Assembly (NCBI RefSeq): GCF_001898315.1
Contig: NZ_MKTQ01000026.1
Location: 1 to 64,000 of the forward strand
Source of the DNA: Microbacterium sp. 70-16
Lineage (GTDB): Bacteria > Actinomycetota > Actinomycetes > Actinomycetales > Microbacteriaceae
Reading direction: 5' to 3'
Length of the DNA: 64,000 bases
Below the pieces are notes generated by a model that was given only the letters and a program-made list of their open reading frames with translations, did not search any database and had not been told where the DNA came from. Numbering within the stretch: position 1 is the stretch's first letter; every line of letters begins with the position of its first letter. Made by a program: the position numbers and the translations under genes. Positions 16,876 to 24,953 of this stretch are shown piece by piece.

Positions 16876-17895
16876 TCATTGGTTGGAGAAGGCGGCATCG
16901 AAAGCGGCGGCGGACGGAGGCCAGAGCAGGGAGCGGATGAAGCCGACGGCCTCGGCCGCGCCGTGCAGGCGATCCATGCCCGCGTCCTCCCACTCGATCG
17001 AGATCGGGCCCGTGTAGCCGATGGCCGCGAGTGCGCGGAACGAGTCCTCCCACGGCACGTTCCCGTGCCCGGGCGACACGAAGTCCCATCCGCGGCGCGG
17101 GTCACCCCAGGGCAGGTGCGAACCCATGACACCGGCACGACCGTTCGTGGGACGCAGACGGGTGTCCTTGCAATCCACGTGATATATCAGGTCCTTGAAG
17201 TCCCAGATAAACCCAACCGGATCGATGTTCTGCCACATCATGTGCGACGGATCCCAGTTGAACCCGAACGCCTTGCGGTGGTCGATCGCCTCGAGCGCGC
17301 GGACAGACGTCCAGTAGTCGTATGCGATCTCACCGGGGTGCACCTCGTGCGCGAATCGCACCCCCTCGGCGTCGAACACATCGAGGATTGGATTCCAGCG
17401 CGCAGCGAAGTCCTCGTACCCGGCCTCGATTACCGAGGCGGGCACTGGTGGGAACATCGCCACGTACGGCCATACGGAGGACCCGGTGAATCCAACGACC
17501 GTATCGGCTCCGAGCGCGCGGGCGACGCGCGCCGAGCGCTTCATGTCTGCCGCCGCACGCTGACGTACACCCTCCGCCTCGCCGTCGCCCCACACGTAGG
17601 GGCGCAGGATCGCCTGGTGGCGGAAGTCGATCGGGGCATCACACACCGCTTGACCGGCTAGGTGATTGGAGACCGCGTAGACCTTGAGACCGTGACGATC
17701 CAGGATCTCCAACCGCGACGCTACATACGCCGGATCCTCATCCGCGCGTTGCAGATCGAGGTGGTCACCAGATGCCGCGATTTCGAGGCCGTCGTATCCC
17801 CAGGATGCGGCGAGACGCGCGACCTCCTCGAAAGGCAGATCCGCCCACTGACCCGTGAACAGGGTGACGGGATGCGGCGACGATACCGCGCTCAC
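16876..17895 (-). CDS. Sugar isomerase/epimerase-fold enzyme (LgdB-like, xylose isomerase TIM barrel)
   Basis: 339-residue TIM-barrel enzyme of the AP-endonuclease-2/xylose isomerase superfamily. Metal and substrate segments include WGYDGLEIAASGDHLDL near residue 30, FAHEVHPGEIAYD, and FNWDPSHMMWQ; the Glu/Asp/His residues there bind a divalent metal. In the four-enzyme levoglucosan route, LgdB1 eliminates the 1,6-ether from the 3-keto sugar and LgdB2 hydrates the product. This and the 24012-24836 protein fill those two roles if the pathway assignment is right. GTG start overlaps the dehydrogenase stop by 4 bases. Confidence 0.75.
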   Translation of the reverse strand: MSAVSSPHPVTLFTGQWADLPFEEVARLAASWGYDGLEIAASGDHLDLQRADEDPAYVASRLEILDRHGLKVYAVSNHLAGQAVCDAPIDFRHQAILRPYVWGDGEAEGVRQRAAADMKRSARVARALGADTVVGFTGSSVWPYVAMFPPVPASVIEAGYEDFAARWNPILDVFDAEGVRFAHEVHPGEIAYDYWTSVRALEAIDHRKAFGFNWDPSHMMWQNIDPVGFIWDFKDLIYHVDCKDTRLRPTNGRAGVMGSHLPWGDPRRGWDFVSPGHGNVPWEDSFRALAAIGYTGPISIEWEDAGMDRLHGAAEAVGFIRSLLWPPSAAAFDAAFSNQ

Positions 17896-19010
17896 GCCGC
17901 GCTCGTCTCGACCGGCCGCCCCTGGGCGACATCGACCCAGCGCCCGGTCGCCGAGGAGGTGACCACGGCATCCGTGAGCTGCGCCGCGCGCACGCCATCG
18001 GCGAAAGTGGGCAGTCCGTCGACGACCTCGCCGCGGATAGCGGCGTGCACGTCGCGCACGAACAGGGTGAAGCAGTCCTGATAGCCCTGCGGATGACCCG
18101 ACGGCACGCTCACGTACGACCGGGCAGCCGCATCGCCGAAAGTCTCGACACCCTTGGGCAGCAGCGAGACGCCCTCGTTCGATCCGATCCAGAGCTCGTT
18201 CGGGCTTTCCTGGTCGAAGGCGTACGAGTGCTGCTCGCCGTCGATCGAGAGCCAGAGCCTGTTCTTTCGACCGGGGGTTGCCTGCGAGATGACGACGGAT
18301 CCGGTGGCGCCGCGGTCGGTCTGGAACATCATGGTCACCCCGTCCTCGGTAGAGACCGGCACTTCACCGTCCTCTGAGAGTCGGGTGTCGTGCAGACGCG
18401 GACGCTGAGCAATGAGCCGCTCGATGCGGTGGCCGGTGGCGAACTCGAAGAGGTCGCACCAGTGCACGCCGATGTCGGAGAAGGCGCGCGAGGCGCCATC
18501 GTCGACCCGCCAGTTGTAGCTGGACTGTTCGGCCAGCCAATCCTGCAGGTAGTGGCCGTGAGCGAGCCAGACGCGCTCGTCAGAGGAGGCAATGCGGGCA
18601 CGCGTCTCGCGCACTGTGGGGTAGAAGCGGTACACGAAGGGCACGGCGTGCACCACGCCGCCGGCCTGGGCGGCGGCCTCGAGGCGTGCGGCCTCCTCGG
18701 CGCCGAGCGCCAGCGGCTTCTCGCACACCACGTGCTTGCCGGCCGCGATGGCTGCCTCGGCAAGCGGGACGTGCTGCGCGTTGGGTGTGCAGATGTGCAC
18801 AATGTCGATGTCGGGGTGCGCGATGAGCTCCTCGGCGGCGAGAGCGAGCGGCACGCCCGCAGCCTCGGCCGCGGCCCGGGTGCGCTCGGCGTCGCGCCCG
18901 GCGTAGGCGAGCACCTCACCGCCGGTGGCGCGCACCGCGGCGGTGTGCACCCGGCCCATGAAGCCGGTGCCGATGATGCCGCTGCGGAGCGGCCGACGTC
19001 CGCCGGTCAT
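17892..19010 (-). CDS. Gfo/Idh/MocA-family oxidoreductase (candidate LgdC, 3-ketoglucose reductase)
   Basis: 372-residue NAD(P)-dependent sugar dehydrogenase. Rossmann motif GIIGTGFMGRVHTAAV at about residues 11-26, then HICTPNAQHVPLAEAAIAAG and the catalytic Lys in CEKPL; ASRAFSDIGVHWCDLFEF is the active-site helix with Asp and His. ATG 19010 overlaps the permease stop. Being the second dehydrogenase of the cluster, it is the natural candidate for the final reduction of 3-keto-glucose to glucose, although its direction and substrate are inferred only from gene content. Confidence 0.78.
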   Translation of the reverse strand: MTGGRRPLRSGIIGTGFMGRVHTAAVRATGGEVLAYAGRDAERTRAAAEAAGVPLALAAEELIAHPDIDIVHICTPNAQHVPLAEAAIAAGKHVVCEKPLALGAEEAARLEAAAQAGGVVHAVPFVYRFYPTVRETRARIASSDERVWLAHGHYLQDWLAEQSSYNWRVDDGASRAFSDIGVHWCDLFEFATGHRIERLIAQRPRLHDTRLSEDGEVPVSTEDGVTMMFQTDRGATGSVVISQATPGRKNRLWLSIDGEQHSYAFDQESPNELWIGSNEGVSLLPKGVETFGDAAARSYVSVPSGHPQGYQDCFTLFVRDVHAAIRGEVVDGLPTFADGVRAAQLTDAVVTSSATGRWVDVAQGRPVETSAA

Positions 19011-19981
19011 CACTTCTTCCTCGATAGGGCCACCGCCGCGATGATGATGGCACCGCGCACGACCTGCTGCTGCGCCACGTCCAGCCCGGCGAGGATGAGC
19101 CCGTTGTTGATCAGCCCCATGAATAGCGATCCGAACAGGGTTCCGATGATGGCACCGCGACCGCCGAACAGGCTGGTGCCACCGAGGATGACCGCCGCGA
19201 TGACGGTGAGTTCGTCGCCCTGCCCCCACTGGAAGCGGCCCGATTCAAGGCGCCCGGCGTAGAGCATCCCGGCCACAGCCGCCGCAATGCCCGATATCAG
19301 CAGCACTGAGAACTTGATCCGCGCGGTACGGATGCCGGTATAAGCCGCCGCGGTCGGGTTGCCACCTGTGGCGAGCACCTTGCGGCCAAAGCCGGTACGG
19401 TTCATCACCACCCATCCCACGGCCACTGCCACTACGGTCCAGACGAGCAGGCCGGGCACGGGGCCGAAGTCGCCGCCGCCGAAGATCATCACGTAAAGGC
19501 GGTCGGTGATCGGCTGCGGCGCCGACGACGTGATCCATTGTGCGAGGCCAGCCGCGAGACCGAGCATGCCGAGAGTGACGAGGAACGATGGAATCTTGAG
19601 CAGCGCCACCAGGCCACCGTTGATCGCACCGATCACAGCGCCAGCCGCGAGACCGGCGATGATGCCGGGGACCAAGCCGAACTGCGTGGTTGTCATCGCG
19701 GTAACCACCGAGGCCAAACCCGCAATCGAGCCCACCGAGAGGTCGATCTCGGCGGTCGCGATCACGAAGGTCATCGCCACAGCCATGATCGAGATCGTCG
19801 CGGTCTGCCGCACGATGTTGAGCATGTTGTTCGGCGAGAGGAAGCCGTCGCCCCCGAGGAAGATGGCAAAGAGGACAAACACCACCACGAAGGCGATGTA
19901 GATGATGTTGCTGCGCCAGTCAAGGCGGGCCGCGACGCGCGCGGCGAGCGGGGGTCGGGTGGTGGTCGTGGGGCTGCTCAT
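19010..19981 (-). CDS. Sugar ABC transporter permease (RbsC-type)
   Basis: 323-residue membrane permease with eight or more hydrophobic helices. Motifs AEIDLSVGSIAGLASVVTA and LTVIAAVILGGTSLFGGRGA are conserved in ribose-type permeases. Overlaps both the ATPase gene (ATGA) upstream and the dehydrogenase gene downstream. It forms the channel of the importer with 19978-21495 and the lipoprotein 22761-23921, most likely for levoglucosan. Confidence 0.87.
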   Translation of the reverse strand: MSSPTTTTRPPLAARVAARLDWRSNIIYIAFVVVFVLFAIFLGGDGFLSPNNMLNIVRQTATISIMAVAMTFVIATAEIDLSVGSIAGLASVVTAMTTTQFGLVPGIIAGLAAGAVIGAINGGLVALLKIPSFLVTLGMLGLAAGLAQWITSSAPQPITDRLYVMIFGGGDFGPVPGLLVWTVVAVAVGWVVMNRTGFGRKVLATGGNPTAAAYTGIRTARIKFSVLLISGIAAAVAGMLYAGRLESGRFQWGQGDELTVIAAVILGGTSLFGGRGAIIGTLFGSLFMGLINNGLILAGLDVAQQQVVRGAIIIAAVALSRKK

Positions 19982-21495
19982 GCTGCCTCTCCTTGGATGA
20001 TGAGTTGGAGCTGTTCTTCGCTCTCGACGTCGGTGCGGGCGAGTTCGCGGGCCGAGCGGCCCTCGCGGATGACCACGATGCGGTCGGCGACGGCGAGCAG
20101 CTCGGGAAGCTCGGATGAGATGAACACGACCGCGTTGCCCTGCGAGGCGAACTCGCGCACGATGTCAAGGATCTCGGTCTTGGTGCCGATGTCTACACCG
20201 GCGGTGGGCTCGTCCATGACGAGGATGCGCGGCTCGATGTTCATCCACTTCGCCACGACAACCTTCTGCTGGTTGCCGCCCGACAGCAGACTGACCGGGG
20301 CGTACGGATCGGCCACCTTCACGGCGAACCGGGTGACGAGCTGCTCGGTGAGCTGGCGTAGCTTCGCCATCGACAGGAACGCACCCGACTTCACCCGACC
20401 GAGCACCGGCAGGGTGAGGTTGTCAGAGACGGAGTGCTGCAGCACGAGGCCTTGCTCGCGCCGGTCTTCTGGGATGAGGGCGACGCCCGCGTCCTGCGCC
20501 TCGATCGGGCTGCCGAAGCGCACGGCCTCGCCGTCGATGCGGAGGGTGCCGCGGGTGGGCCTATCCATGCCGGCCACCACGCGTGCGAACTCGGTCCGGC
20601 CCGAACCCATCAGGCCCGCCAGGCCCACGATCTCCCCGGCGCGCACGGTCATGCTGACGTCATCGAGCACGGAGTCGCTGGCGATGCCGTTGGCCTCGAG
20701 CAGCACGGGCGCGTCCGCCGCGATCGCGCGGTCGCGGTAGACCAGGTCGCTGGCAAGGCGGCGGCCGATGATGGCCTCGATGATATCGGCGGCGCTCAGC
20801 TCGGCCACCGCCGCGGAGAGCACGACGCGGCCGTCACGTAGCACGGTGATCCGGTCGGCGACGCGGCGAATCTCGTCCATTCGGTGCGAAATGTAGACGA
20901 TCGCGATGCCGCGTGCCTTGAGGGTTTCGATCAGAATGAATAGGTTCTCGACCTCATGCTTGGCGAGGCTCGCGGTGGGCTCGTCCATCACCAGCACGTT
21001 GGCGTTCTTCGCGAGCGCCTTGGCAATCTCGACCAGCTGCCAGTATGCGGTGCCGAGGTCTTCGACGCGCGCCTTCGGGTCGATCGTGACGCCGAGTCCG
21101 TCGAACAGCTCGCGGGCGGCCCGCTCGGCTGCGCGGTCGTCGACGAGACCGGCGGCGCCGCGCAGTTCACGGCCGAGGAAGATGTTCTGAGCGACCGTCA
21201 TCGACGGGACGAGGCTGAACTCCTGGAACACCATGCCGATGCCGGCGCGTTCGGCGTCGGCGGTGTTGCGAATGTCGACTGGCTCTCCGTTCACCTCGAT
21301 GACCCCTGAGGTGATGGGATGCACGCCTTGCAGCACCTTCATCAGGGTGGACTTGCCCGCGCCATTCTCACCGGCCAGCGCGTGCACCTCGCCCGCCACG
21401 ATGTCCATCTCGACAGACTTGAGAACCTCGACCGGGCCGAAGCTCTTCACGATCTGCCGCATTCGCACCGCGGGGGCCGCGCTGGAATCAGACAT
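19978..21495 (-). CDS. Sugar ABC transporter ATP-binding protein (RbsA-type, two domains)
   Basis: 505-residue fused ATPase, the usual RbsA length. N-domain: Walker A GENGAGKST (about 40-48) and Walker B VLVMDEPTAS. C-domain: its P-loop is degenerate (GLMGSGRTEF), as is normal for this family, but it retains LSGGNQQKVVVAKW and RILVMDEPTAGVD. The stop overlaps the permease gene by 4 bases and its start lies inside the end of the upstream dehydrogenase gene. Confidence 0.9.
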   Translation of the reverse strand: MSDSSAAPAVRMRQIVKSFGPVEVLKSVEMDIVAGEVHALAGENGAGKSTLMKVLQGVHPITSGVIEVNGEPVDIRNTADAERAGIGMVFQEFSLVPSMTVAQNIFLGRELRGAAGLVDDRAAERAARELFDGLGVTIDPKARVEDLGTAYWQLVEIAKALAKNANVLVMDEPTASLAKHEVENLFILIETLKARGIAIVYISHRMDEIRRVADRITVLRDGRVVLSAAVAELSAADIIEAIIGRRLASDLVYRDRAIAADAPVLLEANGIASDSVLDDVSMTVRAGEIVGLAGLMGSGRTEFARVVAGMDRPTRGTLRIDGEAVRFGSPIEAQDAGVALIPEDRREQGLVLQHSVSDNLTLPVLGRVKSGAFLSMAKLRQLTEQLVTRFAVKVADPYAPVSLLSGGNQQKVVVAKWMNIEPRILVMDEPTAGVDIGTKTEILDIVREFASQGNAVVFISSELPELLAVADRIVVIREGRSARELARTDVESEEQLQLIIQGEAA

Positions 21496-22666
21496 TTCGT
21501 GCGTCCGGAACCGAGACCCACTGGCCGGTGCGACCCGACTCGAGGATGGCCTCGTCTACCAAGGCGGCCTGGTAGCCGTCGGTGAAGTTGGGCGAAACGG
21601 TGCCACCCTCGACCACGGCCTTGATGAAGTCGTGCGCCTCGATGATCTTCGTCTCGCCGTACCCGATGCCGAGCGCCGGGATGGGCCAGAGCGACTCCCC
21701 ATAGGGCGTGTTGGGGCCCGTGTAGACAGTACGGAAACCGCGACGGTCACCGGCATCTTTCTTGAATGCCACCTGCAGCTCGTCGCGGTTCTCATAGTTG
21801 AAGAAGATCGAGCCCTCGGTGCCGTGAATCTCGAAGGTGATGTAGTTGTTGCGACCCCAGGCGTTGCGGGTGGCCTCGATCGAGCCGACGGCGCCGTTTG
21901 CGAATCGAACAAGCGACATCGCCTCGTCGTCGACGTCTACCTCGCCGCGCGGGCCCTCATTGTCTGTGTTCGAGGCACCGAGGTTGTCGAAGCCGCCGGA
22001 CTGCAGCGGGCGGGTGGGGATGAAGTTCGAGACCACCGAGGTGACGGCCGCGATCTCGCCCACGAGGTAGCGGGCCAGGTCGACCACGTGCGAGCCGATG
22101 TCGCCCACAGCGCCCGATCCGGCGACCTTCTTCTGAAAGCGCCAACTCAGCGGGGAATTGGGGTCGGCGCTCCAGTCCTGCAGATAAGTGCCGCGGAAGT
22201 TGAGGATCTCGCCAATGGCGCCCTCGTCGATGTACTTCTTCGCCAGCGCCACGGCCGGGGTGCGGCGGTAGTTGAAGGCCACCGCAGTCACCACACCTGC
22301 CTTCTCGGCGGCGGCGAGCATGCGGCCCGCCTCCTCGGCGGTGGGGGCGAGTGGCTTCTCGCAAATGATGTGCTTCCCGGCCTCGGCCGCCGCGATCGCA
22401 ATCTCGGCGTGCGAGTTGTTCGGGGTGGCGATGTCGATCACGTCGATCGACGGATCGGCGATCACAGCGCGCCAATCGCTGGAGTAGCCCTCCCAGGCGT
22501 AGCGCTCAGAGGCGGCGCGGGCCAGGTCGTCGGTGACGTCGACCACGACCTTCTTGACCGGCCGGGCGGGCGCCGGCGAGAAGAACATGGGCATGGCGGC
22601 GTAGGCGAGCGAGTGGGCCTTGCCCATGAAGCCGCCACCGATCATGGCGATGTTGATGTCCTGCAT
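21488..22666 (-). CDS. lgdA: Levoglucosan dehydrogenase-like oxidoreductase (Gfo/Idh/MocA family)
   Basis: 392-residue NAD-dependent enzyme that should oxidise the C3 hydroxyl of levoglucosan to 3-keto-levoglucosan. Rossmann start IAMIGGGFMGKAHSLAYAAM, catalytic CEKPLAP, and substrate-site segments FRGTYLQDWSADPNSPLSW and ATRNAWGRNNYITFEIHG closely resemble, as I recall it, the structurally studied levoglucosan dehydrogenase of Pseudarthrobacter. ATG 22666 gives the standard N-terminus directly before the Rossmann strand. It follows the binding-protein gene after a hairpin and overlaps the ATPase gene by 8 bases. An inositol dehydrogenase is the main alternative. Confidence 0.72.
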   Translation of the reverse strand: MQDINIAMIGGGFMGKAHSLAYAAMPMFFSPAPARPVKKVVVDVTDDLARAASERYAWEGYSSDWRAVIADPSIDVIDIATPNNSHAEIAIAAAEAGKHIICEKPLAPTAEEAGRMLAAAEKAGVVTAVAFNYRRTPAVALAKKYIDEGAIGEILNFRGTYLQDWSADPNSPLSWRFQKKVAGSGAVGDIGSHVVDLARYLVGEIAAVTSVVSNFIPTRPLQSGGFDNLGASNTDNEGPRGEVDVDDEAMSLVRFANGAVGSIEATRNAWGRNNYITFEIHGTEGSIFFNYENRDELQVAFKKDAGDRRGFRTVYTGPNTPYGESLWPIPALGIGYGETKIIEAHDFIKAVVEGGTVSPNFTDGYQAALVDEAILESGRTGQWVSVPDARNV

Positions 22667-22699
22667 GGCTGTCTTTCTGAGAGAAGGAGAAAAAGGGGT

Positions 22700-22733
22700 G
22701 CTCGGTGGGCGCGAACGGTCGCCCCCACCGAGC
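22700..22733 (-). other. Intercistronic hairpin after the binding-protein gene
   Basis: 10-bp perfect stem gctcggtggg (22700-22709) with cccaccgagc (22724-22733) between the binding-protein stop and the dehydrogenase start. It mirrors the element at 10651-10685 in the other sugar operon and probably stabilises the binding-protein message. No T-run follows on the minus strand; the dehydrogenase gene lies 33 bases on. Confidence 0.58.
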
Positions 22734-22760
22734 GGATGGGGTGGTGCGGATGTTATTGCG

Positions 22761-23921
22761 TCAGTCGACGTAGGCGTCGCGTACCGCGGCGGGGGCCTCG
22801 GATCCGTAGACCTTCTCCCACGCCTCAAGCACGTTCTCGTGGTCGACCGGAAGCGAGCTCAGGGCGACGTAGGACGGAACCGCCTGACCCAGGATGCTCA
22901 GCGCGGCCAGGTCGGCCTCGGCCACACCCTGGTCGAACGGAAGCTGGGCGCCCAGGCCGACGACCATCTGGTTCTTCGCGAGTGCGATCGCGACATTGGT
23001 GCCGAGGTCTTCGGTGGCGATCTTGATGTCGGTGCGGCCGGTCTCCCGGGCCGCCGCCATCACGCCCTCGGCGGGGACGTCCCAGACTGCCCAGATGCCG
23101 TCGAGGTCGGCGTTCTTGGTGAGCATGGCGTTGGCGACACCCTGGGCGTCACCGGCGAAGTCGGGGCCGGCGATGCCCTGCTCCTGCACAATCTCGATGT
23201 CCGGAAACTTCTCAGTGATGGTGTCCTTGAAACCCTCGTAACGCTGCTTCGTCACGAAGAAGTCGGCCTCGTGGTAGATCACGCCGATCTTGCCCTGTCC
23301 ACCCAGCGACCGAGCGAGAAGGTAGGCGCTGGTTACGCCATTGCCATAGTTGTCGGCCGAAACCATCGACACGTAGTCCTGGCCGGCGACGAAGCCGTCG
23401 GGCACGTTGTCCATGAAGACCAGCTTCACACCCTGCTCGGCGGCCTTGCGGTACGCGCTAGCCGTGGCCACCGGGTCTGTGGGGATTGAGACGATGATGT
23501 CGGGGTCCTGGGTGAGGACGGTCTCAATCTGCGACACCTGGGTGGCCGGATCGAAGTCAGCGTCGGTGGTGGCGATGACCTGGATGCCGAGCCGTTTGAA
23601 CTCCGAGTTGAGCCCGTCAATCTGGGCGTTGGCCCAGTCGTTGCCTCCGTAGTGCATGACGATGGCCGCCTTGAGGCCCATACCCGCGATCTCGGCGGCC
23701 TGCTCGTCGGTGACGACGCTGGTGTCGACCGAGGAGGGCTCCTCGCCGTTCGGACCGGTGCTGAGGACGGTGCCGGTAATCTCGGCCAGTGCCGCATCGA
23801 TCTCGGCGGCTACGCCTGCGTCGACCTCGGTGGTGGTTCCGCCGCCGGCGGGCGTGCAGCCTGCCAGAGCGAATATTGCCGCGGCCGCCGTGACGGCGAC
23901 GAGGGCGCTTCTGATCTTCAT
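22761..23921 (-). CDS. Sugar-binding lipoprotein (RbsB-type)
   Basis: 386-residue receptor with lipobox FALAGC (about residues 16-21) after a short basic signal. The type I binding fold is visible in KAAIVMHYGGNDWANAQIDG, IIVSIPTDPVATASAYRKA and GIWAVWDVPAEGVMAAA. It is longer than RbsB (about 300) because of an extra N-terminal region of about 70 residues, rich in Glu/Thr. It is the second gene of the ROK-controlled operon and supplies the receptor for permease 19010-19981. Confidence 0.86.
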   Translation of the reverse strand: MKIRSALVAVTAAAAIFALAGCTPAGGGTTTEVDAGVAAEIDAALAEITGTVLSTGPNGEEPSSVDTSVVTDEQAAEIAGMGLKAAIVMHYGGNDWANAQIDGLNSEFKRLGIQVIATTDADFDPATQVSQIETVLTQDPDIIVSIPTDPVATASAYRKAAEQGVKLVFMDNVPDGFVAGQDYVSMVSADNYGNGVTSAYLLARSLGGQGKIGVIYHEADFFVTKQRYEGFKDTITEKFPDIEIVQEQGIAGPDFAGDAQGVANAMLTKNADLDGIWAVWDVPAEGVMAAARETGRTDIKIATEDLGTNVAIALAKNQMVVGLGAQLPFDQGVAEADLAALSILGQAVPSYVALSSLPVDHENVLEAWEKVYGSEAPAAVRDAYVD

Positions 23922-24011
23922 CCGTGTGCTCCTTTGCTATAGATGTTCAGGTGTTTCGAACCGTGCTGGTTCGGGAGGGTGGTAATGATTCGTCGGCGAC
24001 CGAATCCTCTC

Positions 24012-24836
24012 TCAGGCGCCGAGCTTGCTGGCTTTCAGGTACGCGAGGCTGCGGGCCGCGGCAGCCGCCTGGTCACCCGGGTAGCCGTCGAGCTCAACAG
24101 TGACCCAGTCGTCATAGCCGGCGGCCACGGCGGCGTCGATGACGGCGGCGAGGTCGAGGTCTCCCTCGCCGAGCGGCAGGAAGGCGTTGGTGGCTAGGTC
24201 AACATCCTTGAGGTGCAGGTAGTCGAGACGATCGGCGTACTTCGTGATCACCGCTGCCGCATCGCCGCCGCCGGCGGCGATGTGGGCGACGTCGGCGCAC
24301 AGGCCGATGCTGGTCGCGGCAAATAGCGCGTCGATCTGCTCCGGGGTCTGCGCCAGGCTGCCGAGATGTGGATGGTAGCTGGGAACCAGACCGACGGCGC
24401 GTGCTCGATCCGCGACGGTGCTGAGGAGCTCCCCTGCCACGACGAAGTCCTCCTCGCGACGGCCGGTCGATCGGATCGCGCCGCCGCCGACCACGTAGTG
24501 GCGGGCACCTGCGGCCGAAGCGAGGGCGATGGAGCGATCGAAGCGCGCCAGTTCGTCGGCATGGGCGTCGCGGTAGATGAAGTGGCCGCCGCTGTAGACG
24601 CCGACGACTTCGAGTCCGGCCCCGCGTGCAGCGGCGGTGAACTCGTCCATCGACTCTTCGAACGGCAGGAGGTTGCCGTCGAACAGTTCGATGCCGGTGT
24701 AGCCGGCCGCGGCGATGGTCGCGAGCGTGGCGTTCACGTCACCGGGGGTGACGTAGAACCCGGTGCCGAGATCGGTGACGGCATTTGGGTTTCCGATCAC
24801 CCCGCCCCAGGCGTTTGCTTCGTACGCGAACTTCAT
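24012..24836 (-). CDS. Sugar isomerase/epimerase-fold enzyme (LgdB-like)
   Basis: 274-residue xylose-isomerase-like TIM barrel, first gene of the operon. Features: GYTGIELFDGNLLPFEESM near residue 46, SYHPHLGSLAQTPEQID, IGLCADVAHIAAGG and DYLHLKDVDL, carrying the His, Asp and Glu metal ligands. It is shorter than its partner at 16876-17895 and clearly not a recent duplicate. ATG 24836 is used rather than the adjacent GTG 24839, being 8 bases after the strong aaggaggt. In the Lgd scheme it would be LgdB1 or LgdB2; which one cannot be told here. Confidence 0.75.
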   Translation of the reverse strand: MKFAYEANAWGGVIGNPNAVTDLGTGFYVTPGDVNATLATIAAAGYTGIELFDGNLLPFEESMDEFTAAARGAGLEVVGVYSGGHFIYRDAHADELARFDRSIALASAAGARHYVVGGGAIRSTGRREEDFVVAGELLSTVADRARAVGLVPSYHPHLGSLAQTPEQIDALFAATSIGLCADVAHIAAGGGDAAAVITKYADRLDYLHLKDVDLATNAFLPLGEGDLDLAAVIDAAVAAGYDDWVTVELDGYPGDQAAAAARSLAYLKASKLGA

Positions 24837-24875
24837 CACTTCTACCTCCTTGTAGACGCCAGCGGTGTCGCGTAG

Positions 24876-24905
24876 AGCGTACTAGTTATGACATCTGCCT
24901 GTCAA
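24876..24905 (-). promoter_or_regulatory. Promoter of the levoglucosan-type operon
   Basis: On the minus strand TTGACA (24905-24900) and TACGCT (24881-24876) are 18 bases apart, about 40 bases before ATG 24836. The left half of an inverted repeat (atctgcc, 24893-24899) lies between the boxes, where a repressor would exclude RNA polymerase. Confidence 0.6.
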
Positions 24906-24928
24906 TACTCGACCCTTGCATGGCAGAT
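24893..24928. promoter_or_regulatory. Inverted repeat, candidate ROK operator
   Basis: atctgcc (24893-24899) and ggcagat (24922-24928) are perfect reverse complements, 22 bases apart, in the intergenic space between the ROK regulator and the operon it faces. A few flanking bases also match imperfectly. The arms lie in the spacer of the leftward promoter and around the -35 of the regulator's own promoter. Confidence 0.45.
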
Positions 24929-24953
24929 CTAATGACCGAGTAAAGTTCCTACT

